Assembly (NCBI GenBank): GCA_944386715.1
Contig: CALXCD010000015.1
Span: forward strand, 1 to 41,415
DNA length: 41,415 nt
Source: an uncultured Clostridia bacterium
GTDB lineage: Bacteria; Bacillota; Clostridia; TANB77; CAG-508
Direction: 5' to 3'
Shown here: positions 26,068-33,982 of the stretch, one piece after another
Layout of the letters: every line of letters starts with the position of its first letter
How positions within the stretch are numbered: the stretch's first letter is position 1
Notes under the pieces: generated by a model
What the model was told of the DNA's origin: nothing
The model's database searches: none
What the model saw: only the letters and a program-made list of their open reading frames with translations
Position numbers and translations under genes: made by a program

Positions 26068-27219
26068 TTAATTAGATTTATTTATATTTAAAATATTATC
26101 TATTATCTGTGATATATTTTCTAATTCTTCTTTAATATTTTTCTTTAATTCAAAATAATTAATATTATTAAAACAACTTTCAACTAATCCCATCATTGGA
26201 ATATTTATATTAAATTTTTGTTCTTCTATTAAAAATTTATTCTCTTTGTTTATTAATCCATAATGCATCATACAATTTCTAAACTCAGTATTCATGAAGT
26301 TCTTATTTAAATTTATTCGTGTTAATAATTTTTTGAAATTTAAATTGTCAATTTCATTGTTTTCTATATGATTTTTTATATCTTCTAATCTTTCTATTGC
26401 ATAATAATAAGCAATATAGTATATTCTTAACCACCATCCAGTATCATCTTTTTCACATTCTCCTAGTAATCTTATAGTAGAATTTATAAATGTCAATATA
26501 TGCAATAAATACAGAGACATTATTTTATCATCTTCACTTTTATATAATTTATTAGAATTAAAATCCTTATAAAACATATCTGTATTTATATTATTTGTTT
26601 GAATATTTATATTTGAAACATTTAACTCTTCGAAGTAATTCAAAAAACTTCCTATGATTTCTCCAATATACTTTCCATATCCCAAATAATCTTCTGGAGC
26701 ATACTCATATATTATATTACTAGTATCAATTAGACTTTTTATATATTCTATCTTTCTTTTTAACAATCCATTGTCTTGAAAAATATAATATCCATATTGT
26801 GAGTTTCCAACGATCTCTTTTTTATCATTAAACATAATCCCTAAATTATAATGTATATTCCAATCTTTCATAAAGTCAAATTTCAGTTTATTCTTAAATA
26901 TATAATCTTGTAAGTAATCGCAATTTAATATCATATTCTTTGCTTTTGAATATTTATTCTCAAATATTTTTAATTTTAATCTAACATCTGTTAATGTAAA
27001 TGTATCATTTTCTTTAACATTAAAGTCAATGCCTATCTTTTTAAAGAAGTCCAACGCTTCCCAACAAAATAATGACATATATGGTATTAGTGCTATTCCT
27101 GCAATATAATTTTCTTTAGTAGCATAAAATAAACTCTTTATAGTTTTACAATCATAGTAAATTTGCACAAATGAGCACTCTTCTGGTGTTAATACTATTT
27201 TTCTATCAATTTTATTCAT
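26068..27219 (-). CDS. Unrecognised 383-residue protein
   Basis: Not recognised. A soluble, mostly helical, asparagine-, isoleucine- and tyrosine-rich protein with no obvious signal or repeat. Visible stretches include EYAPEDYLGYGKYIGEIIGSF near the middle and FMNTEFRNCMMHYGL near 310; an R-N-x(2-6)-H-type arrangement there recalls the RX4-6H motif of HEPN ribonucleases, but the match is weak. It has its own terminator and lies at the right edge of the island, just before the murA fragment. Confidence 0.6.
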   Translation of the reverse strand: MNKIDRKIVLTPEECSFVQIYYDCKTIKSLFYATKENYIAGIALIPYMSLFCWEALDFFKKIGIDFNVKENDTFTLTDVRLKLKIFENKYSKAKNMILNCDYLQDYIFKNKLKFDFMKDWNIHYNLGIMFNDKKEIVGNSQYGYYIFQDNGLLKRKIEYIKSLIDTSNIIYEYAPEDYLGYGKYIGEIIGSFLNYFEELNVSNINIQTNNINTDMFYKDFNSNKLYKSEDDKIMSLYLLHILTFINSTIRLLGECEKDDTGWWLRIYYIAYYYAIERLEDIKNHIENNEIDNLNFKKLLTRINLNKNFMNTEFRNCMMHYGLINKENKFLIEEQKFNINIPMMGLVESCFNNINYFELKKNIKEELENISQIIDNILNINKSN

Positions 27220-27243
27220 TTTGTTCCTCCAACAGTTTAGAGT

Positions 27244-27570
27244 TTAACTAATTTCTTTATTTTTGTCAAATTCCCTAATCCATTCATTTATCCTATGCTT
27301 GTCCGATGTATCAATCAAATATCGCAATCCCCTGGATAACAGAAGGTGCATTGATGGTGTTTTCCTAATAAACTTCCTGCAAAAATCACAGATACTTTTT
27401 AATATTTCAAACATCATTTGTGTGTCATGGATGTCTGGTAAGTTATATAGTGTTGTTTTTCCTGCATTTAATATGCTTGCTGCAATAATGGGTAATGCCG
27501 CATTTTTGGAACCTGAAATGCTTACTTCTCCTTCTAGCTTTTTCCCTCCTTGTATTATGTAGGTTGACAT
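27244..27570 (-). pseudogene. Truncated murA copy fused to a foreign tail
   Basis: The first 60 residues are identical to MurA 1-60. An internal deletion of about 100 bases then shifts the frame, so the codons that match murA DNA around its active-site loop are read out of frame. From 27330 downward the DNA is unrelated, giving a tail that ends RINEWIREFDKNKEIS. No MurA activity is possible. It retains the original start, ribosome binding site and upstream region, so it may still be transcribed. Confidence 0.85.
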
Positions 27571-27687
27571 TTTTTCTCCTCCTTTTATGTTTTTGTTATA
27601 TTTTATGTTTTCTTTACATAAAAGGTGATTTATGTTTTAAAAGTTCTAAAATTTCAAGTCATTTCTTGAAATTTTAGAACTTTTTTA
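27330..27687. repeat. Direct repeat copy B: deleted murA 5' end plus upstream region
   Basis: Matches 10919-11374 with only a few substitutions and one internal deletion of about 100 bases, joined at a short AT overlap. It marks the right boundary of the inserted block. Confidence 0.9.
27639..27686. terminator. Hairpin upstream of the murA copy
   Basis: AAAAGTTCTAAAATTTCAAG paired with CTTGAAATTTTAGAACTTTT. Here the stem is perfect, while copy A at 11328 has two mismatches, which suggests that copy B is nearer to the ancestral sequence. Confidence 0.6.
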
Positions 27688-27812
27688 AAGTAATAAGTAT
27701 TTCTTATTAGTTCAACTTGTGAGAATTAATTGCAAGTTCTTTTTATATTAAGCAATATTTAATAAGAACATAACAACTTGAACTCACAAGAAATTTTTGT
27801 AAATTTCCAAAA

Positions 27813-28652
27813 CTACTCTTCACCAGAATTTAACTTTCTTATTTCTTTAGCATTTTTATCAGATATAACTTTCTTACCTGTTTCCTTCTCTAGTTGCTCT
27901 TTTGCAATTTTTGCAATATTTCCTCCTTTTTTTACTGAATCTTCTGCCTCTTTAAATCCTTTACGATTTTTACTTTTTGATATTTCAGTAGAAGAGGTTT
28001 CTGCAAGCATATTTAAAACTAATTCCATATTTGTCATATTGTCGCGTAAATTTTCTTTTTTTAATCCTTTTAAATTTTTATATTCTTTTACAGAATACCC
28101 ACTCCATACTTGTGTTAAAATATTTGTTAGTATTGCAAAGTCTTTGCCTTCACTTATTCCTTTTCCTTTAAGTTCATCTGTAAATTCTTTTCTTATATCA
28201 ATAGTTTTTAATCTTTGATTTATCCATTCTTCTGAATATCCTTTTTTTCTATATATATCTAACGCTCTATTTATTGCTATTTCTGGATCATATGCTTCAT
28301 CTATTCTTTCTTTTCCTACTTGTGCTAACCATAATTTAAACGGCTCTGCTCTTTTAGATGGTATTGATTGGATTAAACGTAAAACTTGCTCTGTAGTCAT
28401 TACATCAGTATCTCTTAATTTTCCATCATATGCTCTCATTTTCAACTGGTTAGTATTACTAACCAGTTCGCTACCTTCTTCATTTAGCTTATTTTTAAGC
28501 CATTTCCAATAGTTTCTTGATTTTTGATAATCATTATCTGTTAATACTGCTATTACATCTACAACAGAAAAATACCATTTTTCTTGTTCATCATTCCATT
28601 TAGCTCTAATTTTTTTATCTTCAAATAATTTTAATTCGTTATTTTGCTCCAT
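27813..28652 (-). CDS. BRO-N domain protein (phage antirepressor type)
   Basis: 279 residues. The N-terminal BRO domain begins LKLFEDKKIRAKWNDEQEKW and continues YFSVVDVIAVLTDNDYQKSRNYWKWLK and LIQSIPSKRAEPFKLWLAQV, all typical of BRO/antirepressor proteins. The C-terminal half resembles the damage-inducible group (KGKGISEGKDFAILTNILTQVWSG, then NMTNMELVLNMLAETSSTEIS). It ends with a basic tail. Its upstream region is a diverged copy of that of dinD, so the two loci are probably paralogous modules. AGAGG lies before the ATG. Confidence 0.8.
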   Translation of the reverse strand: MEQNNELKLFEDKKIRAKWNDEQEKWYFSVVDVIAVLTDNDYQKSRNYWKWLKNKLNEEGSELVSNTNQLKMRAYDGKLRDTDVMTTEQVLRLIQSIPSKRAEPFKLWLAQVGKERIDEAYDPEIAINRALDIYRKKGYSEEWINQRLKTIDIRKEFTDELKGKGISEGKDFAILTNILTQVWSGYSVKEYKNLKGLKKENLRDNMTNMELVLNMLAETSSTEISKSKNRKGFKEAEDSVKKGGNIAKIAKEQLEKETGKKVISDKNAKEIRKLNSGEE

Positions 28653-28664
28653 TGCTACCTCTTT

Positions 28665-28697
28665 TCCTTAAGTTGTTAGGAATTTCCGAATAACTTA
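28665..28697. promoter_or_regulatory. Imperfect palindromic operator upstream of the BRO gene
   Basis: AAGTTGTTAGGAA and TTCCGAATAACTT form an imperfect inverted repeat (two mismatches) at the same distance from the gene as the perfect dinD palindrome. Confidence 0.5.
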
Positions 28698-28699
28698 AA

Positions 28700-28866
28700 A
28701 TTTCTTTTATTTCTTCTATTTATATCATAATTCTAACACTTTTTCAATATGTTTTCGAAAATTTGTTCTTGTTTTTTTGTCTGTATTTTTCTCTTATTCT
28801 GTCAGAAATAATATCGGTGAATACCTATTTATAATCTTACGTATCTCCAATATTTGATTTTATGCA
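28700..28866. repeat. BRO-locus upstream repeat, copy 2
   Basis: Similar to 12315-12475. It fills the gap between the BRO-type gene and the cytidine deaminase gene. Confidence 0.6.
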
Positions 28867-28878
28867 TATATGTTCTTG

Positions 28879-29319
28879 TTATGTTTTATTTTTTTGAATA
28901 TCTATGTCTTTCTTACATATTGATTCTATTTTGGTTATATATATTTCTGGCAATAAATCTTTTAATTTATAAATTTTATTTTCAGCTACCATAACTTTAG
29001 TATCTAAATTTTTATCATTAACCATACGAATTAATTCTCTACATCTACCACATGGAGCATAAATTTGTCCTTTAGCTGAATAAGCTACTATTTTGTCAAT
29101 TTCACTCTCATTATTTTTTAACATTTCTACTATTGCTGCATATTCTGCACAATTTCCTAATGCACAATTTGCATCTATGCAAATTCCTGTATAAATATTT
29201 CCACTTTTAGTAAGTAAAGCACAACCCACGTGCCCACAAGATGCATATTCACTTAATTTTCTTTTTAGTGCTAATTTTTTAGCCTCTTTTACTAGTTTTT
29301 CAAAATCTTTGTCCATCAC
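28879..29319 (-). CDS. Cytidine deaminase-family protein
   Basis: About 146 residues, the size of tetrameric cytidine deaminases. The zinc site is complete: Cys57-Ala-Glu59 (NCAEYAAI) and the PCGRC motif with Cys90 and Cys93. It would hydrolytically deaminate cytidine/deoxycytidine or a related nucleoside; blasticidin-S deaminases share this arrangement, so substrate is uncertain. The start is either GTG 29319 or ATG 29316, both within reach of AAGGAG. It pairs with the small kinase upstream, so the two may form a nucleoside or drug-modification pair. Confidence 0.8.
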   Translation of the reverse strand: MMDKDFEKLVKEAKKLALKRKLSEYASCGHVGCALLTKSGNIYTGICIDANCALGNCAEYAAIVEMLKNNESEIDKIVAYSAKGQIYAPCGRCRELIRMVNDKNLDTKVMVAENKIYKLKDLLPEIYITKIESICKKDIDIQKNKT

Positions 29320-29381
29320 TTTCTTATCTCCTTTTTTACTTTTTTATCTTCATAGATTATATGAATTGACCTTTTATTATT

Positions 29382-29909
29382 TTATAATTCTATTCCCTTT
29401 TTAAATTTATTCTCATACCACTTATTTAAACTTCTTCTATTCTTAAAAATTAATATTTTTTTATCTTTATATCTATCCAAAATATCTTTTACTATTTTTC
29501 TTTTTATTTTGTTCCATTTCATTGTTAATTGGATAAATTCCCAATCCATTTTTTCTTTACAACCCGGAATCTCTGGCTTTTCTTGTCCTTTATTTTTAAA
29601 ATATCTTGAAAGAATTCCTTTTAATTTTGCAATAGTTGAGTAATCCAGAAATATTACTAAATCTGCATTTATCACTCTTTCTTCTAAAGTAGCTTTATAA
29701 GTTCCATCTATAATCCATTTAGGTTCTTTTACTTTTTCTGAAATAATAGCGTCTCTTTCTTGTGTTGGTCTTATTTCCCAATTTTTCAAGTGATGAATTC
29801 CATCTATATGATAAACTGGTAATTTCATTTCTTTCCCTAAATTTTTAGCTAAAGTACTTTTTCCTGTTCCTGGTCCTCCTATTATTGCAATTTTTTGAAT
29901 TTCTTTCAT
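29382..29909 (-). CDS. P-loop kinase, FlaR/adenylate-kinase-like
   Basis: 175 residues. Walker A GGPGTGKST at 11-19, then LPVYHIDGIHHLKNWEIRP and WIIDGTYKATLEERVINADLVIFLD (Walker-B-like), which is the pattern of DNA topology modulation protein FlaR and related shikimate/adenylate-kinase-fold proteins. The true substrate of the family is not known. GGAGAAAATA precedes ATG 29909. It is upstream of the deaminase with a 62-base gap. Confidence 0.75.
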   Translation of the reverse strand: MKEIQKIAIIGGPGTGKSTLAKNLGKEMKLPVYHIDGIHHLKNWEIRPTQERDAIISEKVKEPKWIIDGTYKATLEERVINADLVIFLDYSTIAKLKGILSRYFKNKGQEKPEIPGCKEKMDWEFIQLTMKWNKIKRKIVKDILDRYKDKKILIFKNRRSLNKWYENKFKKGIEL

Positions 29910-29988
29910 TATTTTCTCCTTCTTCTTATTTTATGCTTATTGTATCATGTCTGTATGTTTATTACAATTATTTATAGCATAAAAGAAA

Positions 29989-30012
29989 AGACATAGATTT
30001 ATTTCTATGTCC
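29989..30012 (-). terminator. Terminator after proS
   Basis: Minus strand GACATAGAAATAAATCTATGTC followed by TTTTCTTTTA. It ends 8 bases before the proS stop. Confidence 0.75.
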
Positions 30013-30019
30013 TATTTGC

Positions 30020-31300
30020 TTATTTTAAAATTTCAATTAACTCATTTTGAGTTACTAATTTTCTTTCTCCCGTAGCAATATTTTCTAATTCAAATTTATC
30101 TCCTTCTTGTTTATCTCCAATGACTAGTAGATATGGAGTTCCTAAAATTTTGCAGTCTTTCATTTTAGCACCCATTGTTACAAATTCTCTATCATCTAAA
30201 ATAGCATTGATATTTTCTTTTTGTAAAGTTTCATATAGTTTTTTTGCTAGATTTACTTTTTCTTCATTTTCCATTTTAGGAACAATTTGAACCATATATG
30301 GTGCTATTGATTTTGGTAATGCGAAACCACATGGACCCCATTTTTCATCTTTTATCAATGCTTGTTCATAAACAGCAGCTAATGTTCTACTAACACCAAT
30401 TCCATAACATCCCATATAATAAGGAGATTCTTTTCCTTCTTGATTGATATATTTCCCATTCATCATTTCAGAATATCTCGTTCCTAATTGGAAGATATGT
30501 CCTAATTCCATAGTTCTAATTTCTTTAAAGTTAGAGATATCTTCTATTCCATATTCTTGTTTTAAATATTCTTGATAGTCTTCTCTTTCTAATATTTCTG
30601 TGTTTAATCCCATTTTGGTTTGTTCATCATAAAGAATTTTATCTTCTCCTTGTTCTGATATTAGCATAAATTCCTCTGATTTTTTTCCTCCCATTGCACC
30701 ATTATCTGCAACAATTGGGATTACTTTTAATCCTATCTTTTCAAATATTTCTAAAAATGCATCTCTCACATTTTCATAAGCAATTGCCATTTCTTTTTCA
30801 TTTTTGTCAAAACTGTATGCGTCTAACATGGTAAATGCTTTTCCTCTTAGCAAATATCCTCTTGTTCTTATTTCGTTTCTGAATTTTTCTCCAATTTGAT
30901 AATAGGTTGCAGGTAAGTTTTTATAAGATTTTAATTTTTCTCTAGCATATTCTAGCATGGCTTCTTCTGCTGTTGGTGCTAAACAGAAATTTCCTTTATT
31001 AGATTCTGTTATTAACATTGTTCCATCATTTACATAGTGGTCATATCTTCCAGAATTTTTCCATATGATATCTGGTTGTAAAATTGGTAGTGATACTTCT
31101 ATACATCCATATTTATTTAGAGTTTCCACTATTATTTTTTCGATATTTCTTTTTACAATTAAGGGAATCGTGCCATAGGCAAAAATTCCTGCTCCATATT
31201 GAACTAATTGTCCTGTTTGTAATAATATACTTTGTCCTGGATACATTTCATCTATATTACTTAATTTGGTAGTACCCATTCCGGTTTGTGATAATTTCAT
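30020..31300 (-). CDS. proS: Prolyl-tRNA synthetase
   Basis: 426 residues, the short bacterial form without the editing insertion found in the roughly 570-residue type. Class II motifs: motif 2 around KFRNEIRTRGYLLRGKAFTMLDAYSFD and motif 3 MGCYGIGVSRTLAAV. The C-terminal anticodon-binding domain starts near APYMVQIVP and includes DDREFVTMGAKMKD. It charges tRNA-Pro. GAAGG lies before ATG 31300. It follows scpB by 16 bases and is probably co-transcribed. Confidence 0.95.
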   Translation of the reverse strand: MKLSQTGMGTTKLSNIDEMYPGQSILLQTGQLVQYGAGIFAYGTIPLIVKRNIEKIIVETLNKYGCIEVSLPILQPDIIWKNSGRYDHYVNDGTMLITESNKGNFCLAPTAEEAMLEYAREKLKSYKNLPATYYQIGEKFRNEIRTRGYLLRGKAFTMLDAYSFDKNEKEMAIAYENVRDAFLEIFEKIGLKVIPIVADNGAMGGKKSEEFMLISEQGEDKILYDEQTKMGLNTEILEREDYQEYLKQEYGIEDISNFKEIRTMELGHIFQLGTRYSEMMNGKYINQEGKESPYYMGCYGIGVSRTLAAVYEQALIKDEKWGPCGFALPKSIAPYMVQIVPKMENEEKVNLAKKLYETLQKENINAILDDREFVTMGAKMKDCKILGTPYLLVIGDKQEGDKFELENIATGERKLVTQNELIEILK

Positions 31301-31316
31301 CTTTTTTCCTTCTTTC

Positions 31317-31919
31317 CTAATTATTTTGATTTTCTACTTGTTCTTCATCCCTTTCGGGTGATGGAGCCTCTAATTCATCTATGACAATTTGTTTGTTTTC
31401 ATCTAATTTATATCTTGGTAGTTCTGGCAAGTCCTTTAAAGATGTATAACCAAACATACGTAAAAAATCATTGGTTGTTTGATATCCCATTGGTTTTCCT
31501 GGTAAATCTAATTTTCCTGCTTCTTCTACTAAGCCATACTCTAATAATTTATAAACACAGGCATCTGCTGAAACTCCTCTTATTGCTTCTATTTCTGCTC
31601 TAGATATTTTAGGATTATATGCAATAATGGCTAATGTTTCTAGTGCTGCATTGGATAAATTAGGTTTACTTCTTTTATCTATGATAGGATATATTGCTTC
31701 ATAATATTCTTTTTTGGAACATAATTGGTAGCTATTATCTATTTTTATTAATTCTATTCCTCTTTTTGCTTCTTTATATTCATCTTGCATACTTTCTATT
31801 ATTTGTTCTAATTGTTGCTCTGTTATTTCTAAAGTTAAAATAAGCTCGTTTTTAGTCACTGGTCTGCCTGTAGCAAAAAGAATGGCTTCTATGGTTGCTT
31901 TTATTTTATCAATTTCCAT
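31317..31919 (-). CDS. scpB: Segregation and condensation protein ScpB
   Basis: 200 residues. Two winged-helix domains: IKATIEAILFATGRPVTKNEL at the N-terminus, and LETLAIIAYNPKISRAEIEAIRGVSAD (about 93-120), with PMGYQTTNDFLRMFG in the second. ScpB joins Smc and ScpA in chromosome condensation. scpA is not next to it, unlike in most Firmicutes: the upstream neighbour is a divergent small gene. The ribosome binding site is weak. Confidence 0.93.
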   Translation of the reverse strand: MEIDKIKATIEAILFATGRPVTKNELILTLEITEQQLEQIIESMQDEYKEAKRGIELIKIDNSYQLCSKKEYYEAIYPIIDKRSKPNLSNAALETLAIIAYNPKISRAEIEAIRGVSADACVYKLLEYGLVEEAGKLDLPGKPMGYQTTNDFLRMFGYTSLKDLPELPRYKLDENKQIVIDELEAPSPERDEEQVENQNN

Positions 31920-32040
31920 TTTTTCTTTTTGTGTTAGTTTTTATGTCTAACATTTTCCTCCTTTATTAGGATTCATTTCTTTATCAGAATAGCTTTATTA
32001 TGCCAGAAAATTTGTATTCTGTCAATATTTTGTTCTATTG

Positions 32041-32069
32041 TTGCACATTTCGTTAGATTGTGGTAAGAT
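32041..32069 (+). promoter_or_regulatory. Promoter of the small acidic protein gene
   Basis: TTGCAC, a 17-base spacer, TAAGAT, about 30 bases upstream of the gene at 32098. Confidence 0.55.
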
Positions 32070-32097
32070 AAAACAAAATAAAAAATGGAGGTAGCTT

Positions 32098-32313
32098 ATG
32101 AGTGATAAAAAAGAATTAGAAGTCATTTCTGGTGATGGTTCTAATTTGGATATCTCACCTGTTTATGACCATTTAACTGCGGCAAAACCTAAAGGTAGTA
32201 GCCAAAAACCTAAAAACATTGTCATTCCTCATGTAAAGTCTGAAAAAAAAGATAATTCTGATGATGATGAAAATGATGATGATACAAAACAATCAGATAA
32301 AAAAGAACCTTAG
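32098..32313 (+). CDS. Small acidic hypothetical protein
   Basis: 71 residues, unrecognised. Hydrophilic throughout, with a run of Asp/Asn/Glu (NSDDDENDDD) near the C-terminus and a Pro/Lys-containing middle; probably disordered. It has its own promoter and a perfect TGGAGGTAG ribosome binding site before ATG 32098, so it is a real gene despite its composition. It is one of the few plus-strand genes. Confidence 0.7.
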   Translation: MSDKKELEVISGDGSNLDISPVYDHLTAAKPKGSSQKPKNIVIPHVKSEKKDNSDDDENDDDTKQSDKKEP

Positions 32314-32355
32314 ATTTCATATACTGTTGTTGCCATTCATAGTTTTTTATATGAT

Positions 32356-32456
32356 ATTGGAAAAGCTTGATATATAGATATTTGAAAATCAAGACCCGGA
32401 TTGTTACACCCTAATTATGTTTTGATTAAAAATAGCTATATATCAAGCTTTTCTGA
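32356..32456. repeat. Long imperfect hairpin, MITE-like or structured RNA
   Basis: GAAAAGCTTGATATATAG (about 32357-32375) pairs with CTATATATCAAGCTTTTC (about 32434-32453). An inner pair, AAAATCAA/TTGATTAA, encloses ACCCGGATTGTTACACCC. It lies between convergent genes. It could terminate both, but its size and terminal repeats also fit a non-autonomous element. Confidence 0.5.
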
Positions 32457-32501
32457 ATGATTCACACATTAACTGTGAATTTTAGCCTATTGTTTCTTAT
32501 T

Positions 32502-33944
32502 CTATTTATTTAATTCTTCTAAAAACATTTTATTTAACATTTGTGGATTTGCTTTTCCTTTTGTTTCTTTCATTGCTTGTCCTACTAGAAATCCTAATGC
32601 TCTATCTTTTCCACCTTTGTAATCTGCAACAGATTGTGGATTTGCTTCTAAGATTTTTAATACTATTTCTTTTATAGCTCCTTCATCTGAAATTTGAATC
32701 CATCCTTTTTCTTTAATAATTTGTTCTGGGCTTCTAGGATTTTCAAATAATTCTACTAATACTTTTTTTCCAATACTTGAACTGATAGTTCCTTTGTCAA
32801 TTAAAATGATTAATTCTCCTAATTGTTTGCTGTCAAATGGAATTTCTATTGGTTCCATTTCTGTTTCATTTAAAATTCTAGAAATATCTGAGATAATCCA
32901 GTTATTTACCGCTTTTGGATTATGACATACTTCAATTGTTTGTTCAAATAAGTCTGATAAATATTTAGAAGATGTAATTAATTTAGCATCTTTCTCGGAA
33001 AGTTTATATTGTTCTAAATATCTTTGTTTCCTACTTTCTGGTAATTCTGGTAAAGTATTTTTTATATTTTCTATATATTCTTCTGAAAGTTTAATTGCTA
33101 CTAAATCAGGGTCAGGGAAGTATCGATAATCTTGTGCATCTTCTTTATCTCTCATAGAAAATGTCTTTCCAGAAACATCATCCCATCGTAAAGTTTCTTG
33201 CTCAATTTTTCCTCCTTCTTCAATCACATCTATTTGTCTTTCTACTTCATATTCGATGGCTCTTGTGATACTTCTAAAAGAGTTCATATTTTTCATTTCT
33301 GTACGAGTACCTAATTTATTATCTCCTTTTTTTCTAACAGATACATTGACATCTGCACGAAATGAGCCTTCTTGCATTTTGCAATCTGATACTTCAATAT
33401 ATTCCAAGATAGATTTTAATTTTCTTAAATATTTTTCTACTTCTTCACTACTGCGTAAATCTGGTTCTGATACAATTTCAATTAGAGGAACTCCTGCTCT
33501 ATTTAAATCTACTAGACTTCCTCCTCCTAATTCATCATGATTTAATTTTCCAGCGTCTTCTTCAATATGTATTCTGGTTAATCCTATTTTCTTTTTATTT
33601 CCATCCTTGTCATCGATTTCTATATATCCATGCTCACAAAGAGGTTTATCATATTGAGAAATTTGATATGCCTTTGGAAGGTCTGGATAAAAATAGTTTT
33701 TTCTATCATTTTTACTATCTCTTGCAATTTCACAATTAGTTGCTAGTCCAGCTTTTACTGCATATTCTACTACTTTTTCATTTAATACTGGTAATGTTCC
33801 TGGCATTGCCATACAAATAGGGCATGTATGTGTATTAGGTGCTGCCCCAAATTCTGTTGGACAAGAACAAAATATTTTTGTTTTTGTAGAAAGTTCTGCA
33901 TGAACTTCTAATCCTATTATTACTTCAAAATCTTCTTTTGCCAT
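32502..33944 (-). CDS. gatB: Aspartyl/glutamyl-tRNA amidotransferase subunit B
   Basis: 480 residues. The cradle domain has the family start FEVIIGLEVHAELSTKTKIFC, CSCPTEFGAAPNTHTCPICMAMPGTLPVLN with the zinc cysteines, FYPDLPKAYQISQY, and MKNMNSFRSITRAIEYE. The C-terminal YqeY-like domain ends GFLVGQAMKETKGKANPQML. With GatA and GatC it converts Glu-tRNA-Gln (and Asp-tRNA-Asn) to the amide. Last gene of gatCAB; GGAAAGG lies before the ATG. Confidence 0.97.
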   Translation of the reverse strand: MAKEDFEVIIGLEVHAELSTKTKIFCSCPTEFGAAPNTHTCPICMAMPGTLPVLNEKVVEYAVKAGLATNCEIARDSKNDRKNYFYPDLPKAYQISQYDKPLCEHGYIEIDDKDGNKKKIGLTRIHIEEDAGKLNHDELGGGSLVDLNRAGVPLIEIVSEPDLRSSEEVEKYLRKLKSILEYIEVSDCKMQEGSFRADVNVSVRKKGDNKLGTRTEMKNMNSFRSITRAIEYEVERQIDVIEEGGKIEQETLRWDDVSGKTFSMRDKEDAQDYRYFPDPDLVAIKLSEEYIENIKNTLPELPESRKQRYLEQYKLSEKDAKLITSSKYLSDLFEQTIEVCHNPKAVNNWIISDISRILNETEMEPIEIPFDSKQLGELIILIDKGTISSSIGKKVLVELFENPRSPEQIIKEKGWIQISDEGAIKEIVLKILEANPQSVADYKGGKDRALGFLVGQAMKETKGKANPQMLNKMFLEELNK

Positions 33945-33982
33945 TTTCTTTCCTTTCCATGATGATTTTTATTTTCATCATT

